Part shown: positions 18,801-28,327 of the stretch, one piece after another
Layout: every line of letters begins with the position of its first letter
Numbering within the stretch: position 1 is the stretch's first letter
Assembly: GCF_000935125.1 (NCBI RefSeq)
Contig: NZ_JRKI01000009.1
Coordinates: forward strand, 1-64,000
Source of the DNA: Streptomyces natalensis ATCC 27448
Lineage (GTDB): Bacteria > Actinomycetota > Actinomycetes > Streptomycetales > Streptomycetaceae
Length of the DNA: 64,000 nucleotides
Direction: 5' to 3'
Translations under genes and position numbers: made by a program
Notes under the pieces: model-generated
What the model saw: the letters and a program-made list of their open reading frames with translations, nothing else
Databases searched by the model: none
What the model was told of the DNA's origin: nothing

Positions 18801-20669
18801 GTGCCCGCGACCCCTACGAACGTGCCGGAGCCGAGCCGTACCGACCCGGCTCTCCTCCGTAACTTCTGCATCATCGCGCACATCGACCACGGCAAGTCGA
18901 CGCTCGCCGACCGGATGCTCCAGCTCACCGGTGTCGTCGACCAGCGGCAGATGCGCGCGCAGTATCTCGACCGCATGGACATCGAGCGCGAGCGCGGCAT
19001 CACGATCAAGTCCCAGGCGGTCCGGCTGCCCTGGTCGCCCTCCGAGGGCGAGGAGCATAGTGGCACCACCCACATCCTCAACATGATCGACACGCCGGGC
19101 CACGTCGACTTCACCTACGAGGTCTCGCGCTCGCTCGCCGCATGTGAGGGCTGCATCCTCCTCGTCGACGCCGCCCAGGGCATCGAGGCCCAGACCCTCG
19201 CCAACCTCTACCTGGCGATGGAGAACGACCTCACGATCATCCCCGTGCTGAACAAGATCGACCTGCCGGCCGCGCAGCCCGAGAAGTTCGCCCTCGAACT
19301 GGCGAACCTCGTCGGCTGCGAGCCCGAGGACGTCCTGAGGGTGTCCGCCAAGACCGGTGTCGGCGTGCCCGAGCTGCTGGACAAGGTGGTCCGTGAGGTC
19401 CCCGCGCCCGTCGGCGTCAAGGACGCGCCCGCCCGCGCGATGATCTTCGACTCGGTCTACGACGCGTACCGCGGCGTGGTGACGTACGTGAAGGTCGTCG
19501 ACGGCACGCTGAGCAAGCGTGAGCGCATCCGGATGATGTCCACCGGCGCCGCGCACGAGCTGCTGGAGATCGGTACGAACTCCCCGGAGATGCTGGCCGC
19601 CGACGGTCTGTCCGTGGGCGAGGTCGGCTATCTGATCACCGGTGTGAAGGACGTCCGCCAGTCCAAGGTCGGCGACACCATCACCCAGCTCACCAAGGGC
19701 GCCGTGGAGCCGCTGGGCGGCTACAAGGACCCCAAGCCCATGGTGTTCTCGGGGCTGTACCCGCTGGACGGCTCGGACTACCCGGAGCTGCGCGAGGCCC
19801 TGGACAAGCTCCAGCTCAACGATGCCGCGCTGGTCTACGAGCCGGAGACCTCCGCGGCCCTCGGCTTCGGCTTCCGCGTCGGCTTCCTGGGGCTGCTGCA
19901 CCTGGAGGTCATCCGCGAGCGCCTGGAGCGCGAGTTCGGGCTGGACCTGATCGCCACCGCGCCGAACGTGGTCTACCGGGTGGACATGGAGGACGGCACC
20001 GAGCACATCGTCACCAACCCCAGCGAGTTCCCGATCGGGAAGATCGACCAGGTGCACGAGCCGGTCGTACGGGCCACGATCCTCGCCCCCAGCGAGTTCA
20101 TCGGCGCGATCATGGAGCTGTGCCAGACCCGCCGCGGCACCCTGCTCGGCATGGACTACCTCTCCGAGGACCGCGTCGAGATCCGCTACACCCTGCCGCT
20201 CGCCGAGGTCGTCTTCGACTTCTTCGACCAGCTGAAGTCCAAGACCCGCGGCTATGCCTCGCTGGACTACGAGCCCACCGGCGAGCAGACCTCCGACCTG
20301 GTCAAGGTCGACATCCTGCTGCACGGCGACAAGGTGGACGCGTTCTCCGCGATCACCCACAAGGACAAGGCGTACGCATACGGCGTGCGGCTGGTCGCCA
20401 AGCTCCGTGAGCTGATCCCGCGGCAGGGCTTCGAGGTGCCGATCCAGGCCGCCATCGGCAGCCGGGTCATCGCCCGTGAGACGGTCCGCGCCATCCGCAA
20501 GGACGTTCTCGCCAAGTGCTACGGCGGCGACATCTCCCGTAAGCGCAAGCTGCTGGAGAAGCAGAAGGAAGGCAAGAAGCGGATGAAGATGGTCGGCAGC
20601 GTGGAGGTCCCGCAGGACGCCTTCATCGCGGTGCTGTCCTCGGACACCGACGGCGACAAGAAGAAGTGA
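18801..20669 (+). CDS. lepA: Elongation factor 4 (LepA)
   Basis: Translational GTPase of 622 aa that acts on the ribosome during initiation and on stalled complexes. G1 is AHIDHGKST near residues 26-34. The switch II motif [12 protein letters not shown] and the downstream domains match EF-4. The lysine-rich C-terminal domain contains [17 protein letters not shown], specific to LepA. GTG 18801 is used because the residues [15 protein letters not shown] that follow are conserved in streptomycete LepA. No strong ribosome site is seen. The gene is divergent from rpsT. Confidence 0.96.
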   Translation: MPATPTNVPEPSRTDPALLRNFCIIAHIDHGKSTLADRMLQLTGVVDQRQMRAQYLDRMDIERERGITIKSQAVRLPWSPSEGEEHSGTTHILNMIDTPGHVDFTYEVSRSLAACEGCILLVDAAQGIEAQTLANLYLAMENDLTIIPVLNKIDLPAAQPEKFALELANLVGCEPEDVLRVSAKTGVGVPELLDKVVREVPAPVGVKDAPARAMIFDSVYDAYRGVVTYVKVVDGTLSKRERIRMMSTGAAHELLEIGTNSPEMLAADGLSVGEVGYLITGVKDVRQSKVGDTITQLTKGAVEPLGGYKDPKPMVFSGLYPLDGSDYPELREALDKLQLNDAALVYEPETSAALGFGFRVGFLGLLHLEVIRERLEREFGLDLIATAPNVVYRVDMEDGTEHIVTNPSEFPIGKIDQVHEPVVRATILAPSEFIGAIMELCQTRRGTLLGMDYLSEDRVEIRYTLPLAEVVFDFFDQLKSKTRGYASLDYEPTGEQTSDLVKVDILLHGDKVDAFSAITHKDKAYAYGVRLVAKLRELIPRQGFEVPIQAAIGSRVIARETVRAIRKDVLAKCYGGDISRKRKLLEKQKEGKKRMKMVGSVEVPQDAFIAVLSSDTDGDKKK

Positions 20670-20693
20670 CGCAGCAGCCAGAAGTGCGGAAGC

Positions 20694-20734
20694 AGCGGGA
20701 AGCGAAGAAGTAGCGGCAAGCGAAGGAGCAGCGG
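20694..20734. repeat. 18-bp tandem repeat downstream of lepA
   Basis: Two 18-bp units, AGCGGGAAGCGAAGAAGT and AGCGGCAAGCGAAGGAGC, are followed by a partial third (AGCGG). They start 25 nt after the lepA stop. The wider 503-bp stretch 20670-21172 has no gene. It holds this repeat, a terminator, a second tandem repeat, inverted repeats and the fadD promoter. Confidence 0.6.
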
Positions 20735-20769
20735 TCGACGCCTTCAGAGGCAGACGCCTTCCGCGGTCA

Positions 20770-20797
20770 GGGCGCCGTCCCCCAAGGGGCGGCGCCC
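20770..20797 (+). terminator. Terminator after lepA
   Basis: GGGCGCCG-T-CCCC pairs with GGGG-CGGCGCCC across a CAA loop with one bulged T. It is very stable but has no U-run, which is common in Streptomyces. Confidence 0.65.
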
Positions 20798-20813
20798 TGC
20801 GCATGTCCGCAGC

Positions 20814-20868
20814 GGCCCGTGCCCGCCCCACCGCCGGCCCGTGCCCGCCCCACCGCCGCCCGTGCCCC
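20814..20868. repeat. 22-bp tandem repeat (GGCCCGTGCCCGCCCCACCGCC)
   Basis: Two exact 22-bp copies start at 20814 and 20836, with GGCCCGTGCC as the leading half of each unit. A shortened third copy follows. The unit length equals that of the rpsT-lepA repeats at 18551-18638, but the sequence differs. Confidence 0.7.
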
Positions 20869-21048
20869 CGTCCGGGTGCGCATCGGGCCGTCCGCGCCGC
20901 GCATCCGAGAAACCTGCGGAGCGTCGCATGTCCGGGGCGTGTGCATCGTGATACGGCCAGTGACCTGGAGTTTTGGGCGCGTACTTCGTTATGTCGCCAG
21001 TGGTGAGGCTCTCTGGCGGGCGGTGTGTGTGCTATGTGCACCTATCGC

Positions 21049-21070
21049 ACTGGTTACATCCTGAACCAGT
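21049..21070. promoter_or_regulatory. Inverted repeat ACTGGTT-N8-AACCAGT
   Basis: A perfect 7-bp inverted repeat with an 8-bp spacer lies about 40 bp upstream of the presumed fadD promoter. It could be an operator or a small hairpin. It sits within an unusually A/T-rich patch for this window. Confidence 0.45.
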
Positions 21071-21106
21071 CGGCCGCAGCCCCTTACGCGGCGGCGCAAC
21101 GCGCTC

Positions 21107-21144
21107 TACCCTGATCTCTGCTCATAGGTTACTCGCGAGTCACC
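21107..21144 (+). promoter_or_regulatory. fadD promoter with 18-bp palindromic operator
   Basis: A TACCCT -10 box lies at 21107-21112, with a weak TTACGC 17 bp upstream. GGTTACTCGCGAGTCACC at 21127-21144 is a near-perfect 18-bp palindrome with the core ACTCGCGAGT and one mismatched pair. Its place just after the expected transcription start suits a TetR-type repressor acting as a roadblock. Acyl-CoA-responsive TetR regulators commonly control such ligase genes, but the specific regulator here is inference. Confidence 0.6.
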
Positions 21145-21172
21145 AGCAACGAAGCGGGCCCCGGAGGATGCC

Positions 21173-23062
21173 GTGACGGACACCCACACGCTGATCGAAA
21201 ACCGGCCGCCCTCGGTGGCGACCCTCTTCCTGGAGCGGGTGGCGGCCACGCCCGATGCCGAGGCCTACCGCTATCCGGTCCCGCCCGCCCCCGGCGGCGG
21301 GCCAGATGGCTGGAAGCCGCTCACCTGGGCCGAGGCCGCGCAGCGGGTCCACGCCGTCGCGGCGGGGCTGATGTCGCTGGGCGTACGGCCCGAGGAGCGG
21401 GTGGCCCTGGCCGCCAACACCCGCGTCGAATGGATCCTCTCCGACCTCGGTGTGCTGTGCTCCGGCGCGGCCACCACCACGGTCTACCCCAGCACCAACA
21501 CCGAGGAGACGGCCTACATCCTGGTCGACTCCGGCAGCCGGGTGCTGATCGCGGAGGACGCCGCCCAGCTCGCCAAGGCCCGCGAGAAGCGCGCCGAGCT
21601 GCCCGAGCTCGCGCATGTCGTGGTGATCGACGAGGCGGATGCGCAGTCCGTCGAGGGCGATCCGGACGGCTGGGTGCTCTCGCTCGCCGACCTGGAGAAG
21701 CGCGGCGCCGCCTATCTGGAGGAGCACCCGGGCTGCGTCGAGGAGCGGGTCGCCGGGCTGCGCGCCGACCAGCTGGCGACGCTGATCTACACCTCCGGCA
21801 CCACCGGCCGCCCCAAGGGCGTACGGCTGTCGCACGACTGCTGGGCGTACATGGCCCGCGCGATCCAGGCGACCGGGCTGATCACCGAGGACGACGTCCA
21901 GTACCTCTGGCTGCCGCTGGCGCATGTCTTCGGCAAGGTGCTGACCGCCGGGCAGATCGCGACCGGCCATGTGATCGCCGTGGACGGCCGGGTCGACAAG
22001 ATCATCGAGAATCTGCCGGTCGTGAAGCCCACGTACATGGCCGCCGTACCGCGGATCTTCGAGAAGGTCTACAACGGCGTCGCGGCCAAGGCCCGGGCGG
22101 GCGGCGGCGCGAAGTACAAGATCTTCCAGTGGGCGGCCGCGGTGGCCCGCGAGTACGCCAAGACCTCGCAGGACAACTTCCAGCGTACCGGCAACGCCTC
22201 GGTGCCCTTCGCGCTCGGCGCCAAGCACAAGGTCGCCGATGCGCTGGTGTACTCCAAGCTGCGCGAGGCGTTCGGCGGGCGGCTGCGCGCCGCGCTCTCC
22301 GGCTCGGCCGCGCTCTCCCCGGAGATCGGCTACTTCTTCTCCGGCGCCGGTATCCACATCCTGGAGGGCTACGGCCTGACGGAGTCCAGCGCCGCAAGCT
22401 TCGTCAACCCCGGCGAGGCCTACCGCACCGGCACCGTCGGCAAGCCGCTGCCCGGCACCGAGGTGCGGATCGCCGAGGACGGCGAGATCCTGCTGCGCGG
22501 CCCCGGCATCATGCAGGGCTACCACGGCCTGCCGGACAAGACCGCCGAGGTGCTGGAGGAGGACGGCTGGTTCCACACCGGCGACATCGGCGAGCTGTCG
22601 GCGGACGGCTATCTGCGGATCACCGACCGCAAGAAGGACCTGATCAAAACCTCGGGCGGCAAGTACATCGCGCCGGCCGAGGTGGAGGGCCAGTTCAAGG
22701 CGGTCTGCCCGTTCGTCTCCAATGTGCTGGTGCACGGCGCCAACCGGAACTTCTGCACCGCGCTGATCGCCCTCGACGAGCCGACGATCCTGGGCTGGGC
22801 CAAGGAGCACGGCCTGGACGGCAAGACGTATGCCGAGGTCGTCGCCGCCGACCAGGTCCGCGAGCTGATCGACGGCTATGTCGAGCGGGTCAACGAAGGG
22901 CTCCAGCGCTGGCAGCAGATCCGCAAGTTCCGCATTCTGCCGCGCGACCTGGACATCGAGCACGGCGAGGTGACCCCCAGCCTCAAGGTCAAGCGGCCCG
23001 TGGTGGAGCGGGCGTTCAAGGACCTGCTCGACGACATGTACGCGGGGGCGCGGGAGGCGTAG
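21173..23062 (+). CDS. Long-chain fatty-acid-CoA ligase (FadD15-like)
   Basis: AMP-forming acyl-CoA synthetase of 629 aa, which activates long-chain fatty acids as CoA thioesters. The P-loop-like motif YTSGTTGRPKG is near residues 203-213. The YGLTESS motif near 402 and the hinge motif GDIGELSADGYLRITDRKKD follow. The C-terminal catalytic lysine region is EVTPSLKVKR. Length and motifs fit the FadD15 class of actinobacteria. The start is GTG 21173 with GGAGGA at a good distance. It is a single-gene transcript with its own palindromic operator. Confidence 0.93.
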   Translation: MTDTHTLIENRPPSVATLFLERVAATPDAEAYRYPVPPAPGGGPDGWKPLTWAEAAQRVHAVAAGLMSLGVRPEERVALAANTRVEWILSDLGVLCSGAATTTVYPSTNTEETAYILVDSGSRVLIAEDAAQLAKAREKRAELPELAHVVVIDEADAQSVEGDPDGWVLSLADLEKRGAAYLEEHPGCVEERVAGLRADQLATLIYTSGTTGRPKGVRLSHDCWAYMARAIQATGLITEDDVQYLWLPLAHVFGKVLTAGQIATGHVIAVDGRVDKIIENLPVVKPTYMAAVPRIFEKVYNGVAAKARAGGGAKYKIFQWAAAVAREYAKTSQDNFQRTGNASVPFALGAKHKVADALVYSKLREAFGGRLRAALSGSAALSPEIGYFFSGAGIHILEGYGLTESSAASFVNPGEAYRTGTVGKPLPGTEVRIAEDGEILLRGPGIMQGYHGLPDKTAEVLEEDGWFHTGDIGELSADGYLRITDRKKDLIKTSGGKYIAPAEVEGQFKAVCPFVSNVLVHGANRNFCTALIALDEPTILGWAKEHGLDGKTYAEVVAADQVRELIDGYVERVNEGLQRWQQIRKFRILPRDLDIEHGEVTPSLKVKRPVVERAFKDLLDDMYAGAREA

Positions 23063-23349
23063 GGCAGGCGGACGGAGGTGGGCGCGGGCGGGCAACGGCA
23101 GGGCCGGGGCCTGTGGAATGGGGTGGTCCGGGGTGGCGTGCAGGCCCTCCCGTACCGCCCCGGCACCCGCCGTCCCCACGGGTTCACCCCCGGACATCTG
23201 GTACATGTCGGCCAACTCCCTTGGCGTGTCAGCCGAATCACCCCCCTTGAGCACCAACTTCGGTGACTCCGTGCTTATGGCCGCGCTCGGTCTGTCACTC
23301 TGTCGGTGGCGCACCCGGCGCTGACGCGGAGCTGCTCGGGAGTTGGTCA

Positions 23350-25401
23350 ATGAGGACGACAACTTCATCACCACCGGACGACGTCACCAGGACGTGGACG
23401 ACGGCACAGCGCCCCACCCGCGGCGGCTTCTCCCGCGCCGCCTCGCTGCCCGGCGACCCCAGGGCCGCGGCCGCCGCCCGGCAGTTCGTCCGCACCGTGT
23501 TCGCCGACTGGAGCGCCCAGGGGCTGCCCGGCTCGGCGGAGCTCACCGACCGGGTGGCGGACGAAGCGGTGCTGCTGGTCAGCGAGTTGGTCACCAATGC
23601 GGTGGTGCACGCGGGCACCGCCGTCGAACTGCGCTGCCGCCTGGAGCCGGGCGAGAGCCTCGAACCGTACGGCATCCCGGATCCCGGCCCCGGCGATCCG
23701 TGCGACCCCGACGCCTGCGAGGACGCCTCCCGCACCGGCATCGTCATCGAGGTCTCCGACCACCACCCGGCCCGCCCGGTCCGCGCCCGTGAGGAGTCCG
23801 CCGCGTCCCCGGTGTCCGAAGGCGGCGGCCACGGGCTCCAGTTGATCAGTGCGGTCGCCGAGTCCTGGGGCATCACCTACCGCCGCGCCCGCAAGACCGT
23901 ATGGTTCCGGCTGCCCGCCGGGGTCGAGGGCGCCGCCCGCCCGGACCCCGAGGGCGTCTTCGACAACCAGCTGCTCCAGCGGGGACTGCGCGCCGCCGAA
24001 CTCCTCGCGCCCACCCCGCGCCGCGCCGTACGCAACCCCGCCGAGGGCGACTGGGTCCACCGCGGCGCCCTCTCCTTCCTCGCCGAAGCCTCCGATCTGC
24101 TCTCCGGACAGCTCGACGCCGACCAGGTCGCCTCGCTCGCCGCCCAGCTGACCGTGCCGCGGCTCGCCGACTGGTGCGCGGTGTGGCTCTACGACGGCGA
24201 CGGCGGCGCACCCGGCCGCGGCATCGAGGGCGACGGCGAGGCGCAGCGGCTCGCCCGCGTCTGGCACTCCAACGAGACCCTGATCGATCCGCTGCGCGCC
24301 GCTCTGGAGAAGGACCCGCCCCCGATGGCCGGCGGCCTCACCGGCCTGAGCAGCACCCCCGCCGCGGTCCCCTGGCCCTGGCCGCAGGAACCGGGCGGCT
24401 ACGGCCCCGGGGGCGCGGCGCTCGCCTGCCCCCTGGTGGCGGGCGGCCGCCGGCTGGGCACGCTGCTGCTCGGCCGGTCCGGTCTGCTGCGCTTCCCCGA
24501 CGAGGTGGTCGGCCTGGTGGAGGACCTGTGCCGCCGGGTCGCCCGCGCGGTGGCCACCGCCCGCGCCTACAGCCGCCAGGAACGCATCAGCCAGGTCCTC
24601 CAGCGCCGGCTGCTGCCCCGGGGGCGCGCCGCGGTGCCCGGAGTCGAGTCGGCGGTGGTCTACGAGCCCCGCGAGGGCGCCTGGGCGGGCGGCGACTTCT
24701 GGGACCTCTTCGACGCCGGTGACGGCCGCTGGTGCTTCGCCCTCGGCGATGTGTGCGGCAGCGGCCCCGAGGCGGCCGCGGTGACCGGCCTGGCCCGCCC
24801 GGTGCTGCGGCTGCTGGCCCGCGACGGCTTCGGTGTCGCCGAGGTCCTCGACCGCCTCAACAAGACCATGGCCCGCGAGGCAGCCGATTCGGTGGCGGCG
24901 GTCGCGGCGGCCGTGGCGGCGGCCGGCGCGGGCGCCGAGGCCCCCGTCGAGATCCGCGACGAGGGCGAACAGGCCCGCTTCCTGTCCCTCCTCTACGGCG
25001 AGATCGTGCCGTACCACGGTGGCTTCGGCGGCGCCCGCTGTACCCTCGCCAGCGCCGGCCATCCGCTCCCGCTGGTGCTGGGCGCCGATGGCACGGTCCG
25101 GGTCGTGGCGGCGCCCCAGATGCTGCTCGGCGTGGTCGGCGAGGCGGCGTACGTCAGCGAATCCTTCGACCTCTGCCCCGGGGAGACGCTGCTGTGCGTC
25201 ACCGACGGCGTCACCGAGCGCCGCGCGGACGGCCACCTCTTCGACGACGAGGACGGCCTGGCCACCGCCCTCGCCGCCTGCACCGGCCTGGACGCCGCCG
25301 CCATCGCCGAAAACATCCGCGGCGCGGTCCACGCCTTCGCCCCGACACCGCCCGACGACGACCTGGCGCTGCTGGTGCTCCAGGCGGCGGGGGAGACGTG
25401 A
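23350..25401 (+). CDS. Anti-sigma-kinase / GAF / PP2C (SpoIIE) phosphatase fusion
   Basis: A 683-aa cytoplasmic regulator combining three modules. Residues about 30-210 form a HATPase_c domain of the RsbW/SpoIIAB type (N-box LLVSELVTNAVVHAG, G-box GGGHGLQLISAVAESWG). A GAF-like domain follows at about 250-400. A PP2C/SpoIIE phosphatase domain spans 420-680, with metal motifs GGDFWD, ALGDVCGSG, CVTDGVTE and PPDDDLALLVL. Such proteins usually control anti-sigma-factor antagonists by phosphorylation and dephosphorylation. Having both opposing activities in one chain is typical of streptomycetes. No sigma factor or antagonist gene is adjacent. A GGGAG site precedes the ATG. The 23063-23349 spacer has no supported gene. 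Confidence 0.88.
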   Translation: MRTTTSSPPDDVTRTWTTAQRPTRGGFSRAASLPGDPRAAAAARQFVRTVFADWSAQGLPGSAELTDRVADEAVLLVSELVTNAVVHAGTAVELRCRLEPGESLEPYGIPDPGPGDPCDPDACEDASRTGIVIEVSDHHPARPVRAREESAASPVSEGGGHGLQLISAVAESWGITYRRARKTVWFRLPAGVEGAARPDPEGVFDNQLLQRGLRAAELLAPTPRRAVRNPAEGDWVHRGALSFLAEASDLLSGQLDADQVASLAAQLTVPRLADWCAVWLYDGDGGAPGRGIEGDGEAQRLARVWHSNETLIDPLRAALEKDPPPMAGGLTGLSSTPAAVPWPWPQEPGGYGPGGAALACPLVAGGRRLGTLLLGRSGLLRFPDEVVGLVEDLCRRVARAVATARAYSRQERISQVLQRRLLPRGRAAVPGVESAVVYEPREGAWAGGDFWDLFDAGDGRWCFALGDVCGSGPEAAAVTGLARPVLRLLARDGFGVAEVLDRLNKTMAREAADSVAAVAAAVAAAGAGAEAPVEIRDEGEQARFLSLLYGEIVPYHGGFGGARCTLASAGHPLPLVLGADGTVRVVAAPQMLLGVVGEAAYVSESFDLCPGETLLCVTDGVTERRADGHLFDDEDGLATALAACTGLDAAAIAENIRGAVHAFAPTPPDDDLALLVLQAAGET

Positions 25402-25469
25402 CGGGGGCGCCCGAGGGTCGGCAATCCGCCGGGGACGCCCCGCCTCCCGGATGACGGACAATGGACCCC

Positions 25470-26702
25470 ATGCCTTCCGCACTGCCTGATGGTGAGCCGA
25501 TGCCCGAGGACGGGGCGCTGCCCCGCCATGCGCTGACGGGGGCGGCCGCGCGGCCCCTCGGCTTCTATCTGCATGTGCCCTACTGCGCCACCCGCTGCGG
25601 CTACTGCGATTTCAACACCTACACCGCGAGCGAGCTGCGCGGTTCCGGCGGCGTCCTGGCCTCCCGCGACAACTACGCCGACACCGTCGTGGACGAGATC
25701 CTCCTGGCCCGCAAGGTGCTGGGCGACGACCCCCGCCCGGTGGAGACCGTCTTCGTCGGCGGCGGCACCCCCACCCTGCTCCCCGCCGCCGACCTGTCCC
25801 GCATGCTCGCCGCCATCCGCGACGAATTCGGCCTCGCCCCGGGCGCCGAGATCACCACCGAGGCCAACCCGGAATCCGTCGACCCCCGCTACCTCGCCGA
25901 CCTGCGCGAGGGCGGCTTCAACCGGGTCTCCTTCGGTATGCAGAGCGCCCGGCAGCACGTCCTGAAGATCCTCGACCGTACGCACACCCCCGGCCGTCCC
26001 GAGGCGTGCGTCGCCGAGGCCCGCGCCGCCGGTTTCGACCACGTCAACCTCGACCTGATCTATGGCACACCTGGCGAGACCGACGACGACTGGCGCGCCT
26101 CCCTCGACGCCGCCCTCGGCGCCGGCCCCGACCACATCTCCGCCTACGCCCTGATCGTCGAGGAGGGCACCCAGCTCGCCCGCCGGATCCGCCGCGGCGA
26201 GGTCCCGATGACCGACGACGACGTCCACGCCGACCGCTATCTGATCGCCGAGGAGCGGCTCTCGGCCGCGGGCTTCTCCTGGTACGAGGTCTCCAACTGG
26301 GCCACCACCGAGGCCGCCCGCTGCCGCCACAACGAGCTGTACTGGACCGGCGCCGACTGGTGGGGCGCGGGCCCCGGCGCCCACAGCCACGTCGGCGGCG
26401 TCCGCTGGTGGAACGTCAAGCACCCCGGCGCCTACGCCCAGGCCCTCGCCGAGGGCCGCTCCCCGGGCGCGGGCCGCGAGATCCTGCCGGAGGAGGACCG
26501 CCGGGTGGAGCGCATCCTGCTGGAGCTGCGGCTGGTCGACGGCTGCCCGCTGGACATCCTCGCCCCGGCGGGAGCGCGGGCGGCCGAGCGGGCGCTGGCC
26601 GAGGGGCTGCTGGAGGCGGGGCCGTATGCCGCCGGGCGGGCCGTTTTGACGCTGCGGGGGCGGTTGTTGGCTGACGCGGTGGTGCGGGATCTGGTGGACT
26701 GA
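25470..26702 (+). CDS. hemW: HemW, radical-SAM heme chaperone (coproporphyrinogen oxidase-like)
   Basis: Radical SAM protein of 410 aa. The CxxxCxxC cluster motif is CATRCGYC near residues 36-43, followed by FVGGGTPTLL (SAM binding) and the HemN_C domain at the C-terminus. HemW proteins share the HemN fold but bind heme and deliver it to targets rather than oxidise coproporphyrinogen. I start at ATG 25470, matching the usual streptomycete N-terminus. GACAAT lies at 25457-25462, 7 nt before it, and there is no ribosome site. ATG 25461 would add three residues. Confidence 0.9.
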   Translation: MPSALPDGEPMPEDGALPRHALTGAAARPLGFYLHVPYCATRCGYCDFNTYTASELRGSGGVLASRDNYADTVVDEILLARKVLGDDPRPVETVFVGGGTPTLLPAADLSRMLAAIRDEFGLAPGAEITTEANPESVDPRYLADLREGGFNRVSFGMQSARQHVLKILDRTHTPGRPEACVAEARAAGFDHVNLDLIYGTPGETDDDWRASLDAALGAGPDHISAYALIVEEGTQLARRIRRGEVPMTDDDVHADRYLIAEERLSAAGFSWYEVSNWATTEAARCRHNELYWTGADWWGAGPGAHSHVGGVRWWNVKHPGAYAQALAEGRSPGAGREILPEEDRRVERILLELRLVDGCPLDILAPAGARAAERALAEGLLEAGPYAAGRAVLTLRGRLLADAVVRDLVD

Positions 26703-26804
26703 TACGCGTACGAGTGAACCGATGCGGGTGCGCTGAGCATCCGCCTGAGCTGTCCCTAGGCTGCCGTCGTACTAGGACGATGGTGGAAGCGGAGGGCCAC
26801 GGAG

Positions 26805-27392
26805 ATGACTGCGGTGGATGACCGGCCGATCACGCACATCGTCAAGATGTTCGAGGACCTTGAGGTTCCCGATGGGTTCAAGGCGGAACTCCTGCGGGGG
26901 GAAATCGTGATGATGGCGGGGCCGGATCTGGTGCACAACCGGATCGTGCTGAGGGTGCTCCGGCAGATCCCGGACGAGAAGTGGGACTGCCTCCAGACGC
27001 AGGACATCGATCTGCTGAGCGAAACCAGTGAGCCCCAGCCGGACCTCGTCGTGCTGGACCGTGACGCGGGGCCGGAATCAGGCCGCCTGCTGCCCGCCCA
27101 GCTCATCACGATGCTGGTCGAGGTCGTCTCCAAGAACAGCGTCGACCGCGATTACGGCGTCAAGCGCTCGATCTACGCAGCGGGAAAGATCCCTGCCTAC
27201 CTCATCGTCGACCCCGTCATGGCTCAGTGCGTGCTGCTCACCGATCCTGCCTATAGGGGCGAGGAGGCCGACTACCGGTGTCAGCGCATCAGTAAATTCG
27301 GCGAGACCTTGCCCTTGCCCATGCTTGGAATCGAGCTGGACACCACCGAGTTCGGCACCCTCCCCAACGTCAGGCCGCACCGCCGACCGTAA
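26805..27392 (+). CDS. Uma2 family (DUF820) putative nuclease
   Basis: A 195-aa protein with the PD-(D/E)xK fold of the Uma2/DUF820 family, which is expanded in streptomycetes and has no settled role. The likely catalytic residues are D in QPDLVVLD (about 83-90), E in LVEVVSKNS, and K in DYGVKRSIYAAG. The following AYLIVDP strand is also conserved. The gene is less GC-rich than its neighbours in places, hinting at later acquisition. Its last 23 bp overlap the convergent DUF3097 gene. GGAG precedes the ATG. Confidence 0.87.
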   Translation: MTAVDDRPITHIVKMFEDLEVPDGFKAELLRGEIVMMAGPDLVHNRIVLRVLRQIPDEKWDCLQTQDIDLLSETSEPQPDLVVLDRDAGPESGRLLPAQLITMLVEVVSKNSVDRDYGVKRSIYAAGKIPAYLIVDPVMAQCVLLTDPAYRGEEADYRCQRISKFGETLPLPMLGIELDTTEFGTLPNVRPHRRP

Positions 27393-28203
27393 CGAAGTCG
27401 ATCAGCTCCTCCACTCGCCCCAGCAGTTGCGGCTCCAGGTCCCGGTACGACCGCACGCAGCCCAGAATCCGCTGCCACGCCGCCCCCGTGTTCTCCGGCC
27501 ACCCCAGCGCCCGGCACACCCCCGTCTTCCAGTCCTGACCGCGCGGCACGGCCGGCCACGCCGGAATCCCCACCGACGCCGGCTTCACGGCCTCCCACAC
27601 ATCGATGTACGGATGGCCGACGACCAGCGCATGCTCTCCGGTGACCTCGGCCGCGATCCGCGACTCCTTCGAGCCCGGCACCAGATGGTCCACCAGCACC
27701 CCCAGCCGCGCATCCGGCCCCGGCGCGAAGCCCCGCACGATCCCCGGAAGGTCGTCGATGCCCTCCAGAAACTCCACGACCACGCCCTCGATCCGCAGAT
27801 CGTCGCCCCACACCCGCTCGACCAGCTCCGCGTCGTGCCGCCCCTCCACATAGATGCGCCCGGCGCGGGCGACGCGGGCGCGGGCGCCGGGGACGGCGAG
27901 TGAGCCCGATGCCGTACGCGCCGGACCGCTCGGCGCCGGCCGCCCCTGCGGGCGTACGAGGGTGACGACGCGGCCCTCCAGGAGGAAGCCGCGCGGCGTC
28001 ATCGGGAAGACGCGGTGTTTGCCGAAGCGGTCCTCCAGGGTGACCGTCGGACCCTCCGCTGTCTTCTCGCAGCGGATCACCGCGCCGCAGAACCCGCTGG
28101 TGACCTCCTCGACGACGAGGTCGGGCTCGGCCGGGACCTCGGGGGCCGGGCGCTGCTTCTTCCAGGGAGGGGTGAGGTCGGGGCCGTAGTGCTTGCTGCG
28201 CAT
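27370..28203 (-). CDS. DUF3097 domain protein
   Basis: A 277-aa actinobacterial protein matching DUF3097, which is near-universal in the phylum and usually close to hemW and hrcA. Features include WKKQRPAPEVPAEPDLVVEE near the start, and the central strand-rich RIYVEGRHDAELVERVWGDD, which resembles a Toprim-like acidic centre. The gene overlaps the Uma2 gene by 23 bp at the 3' ends. No experimental role is known to me. The ATG at 28203 gives the conserved N-terminus. Confidence 0.88.
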   Translation of the reverse strand: MRSKHYGPDLTPPWKKQRPAPEVPAEPDLVVEEVTSGFCGAVIRCEKTAEGPTVTLEDRFGKHRVFPMTPRGFLLEGRVVTLVRPQGRPAPSGPARTASGSLAVPGARARVARAGRIYVEGRHDAELVERVWGDDLRIEGVVVEFLEGIDDLPGIVRGFAPGPDARLGVLVDHLVPGSKESRIAAEVTGEHALVVGHPYIDVWEAVKPASVGIPAWPAVPRGQDWKTGVCRALGWPENTGAAWQRILGCVRSYRDLEPQLLGRVEELIDFVTVGGAA

Positions 28204-28327
28204 GGGGGCCTGGGGGTCCTGTTCTCGTGAAGGGGGCGGGTTCCGGGTACGGAGCGGGCGGGGCGGTCAGGAGGGCGGGGTCACGGCGTCACCCGGCACG
28301 GCACGGCGACGCCACGAGGTGACGGCG

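Noticed and set aside
20814..20868. Origin or attachment site suggested by tandem repeats
   Set aside because: There are no integrase genes, DnaA-box clusters or direct repeats of tRNA ends nearby.
21140..23374. A 744-codon open frame opposite fadD, whose start (near 23260) looks briefly protein-like
   Set aside because: It has no stop until the far end of fadD, the rest is shadow sequence, and no ribosome site or -10 box was found.
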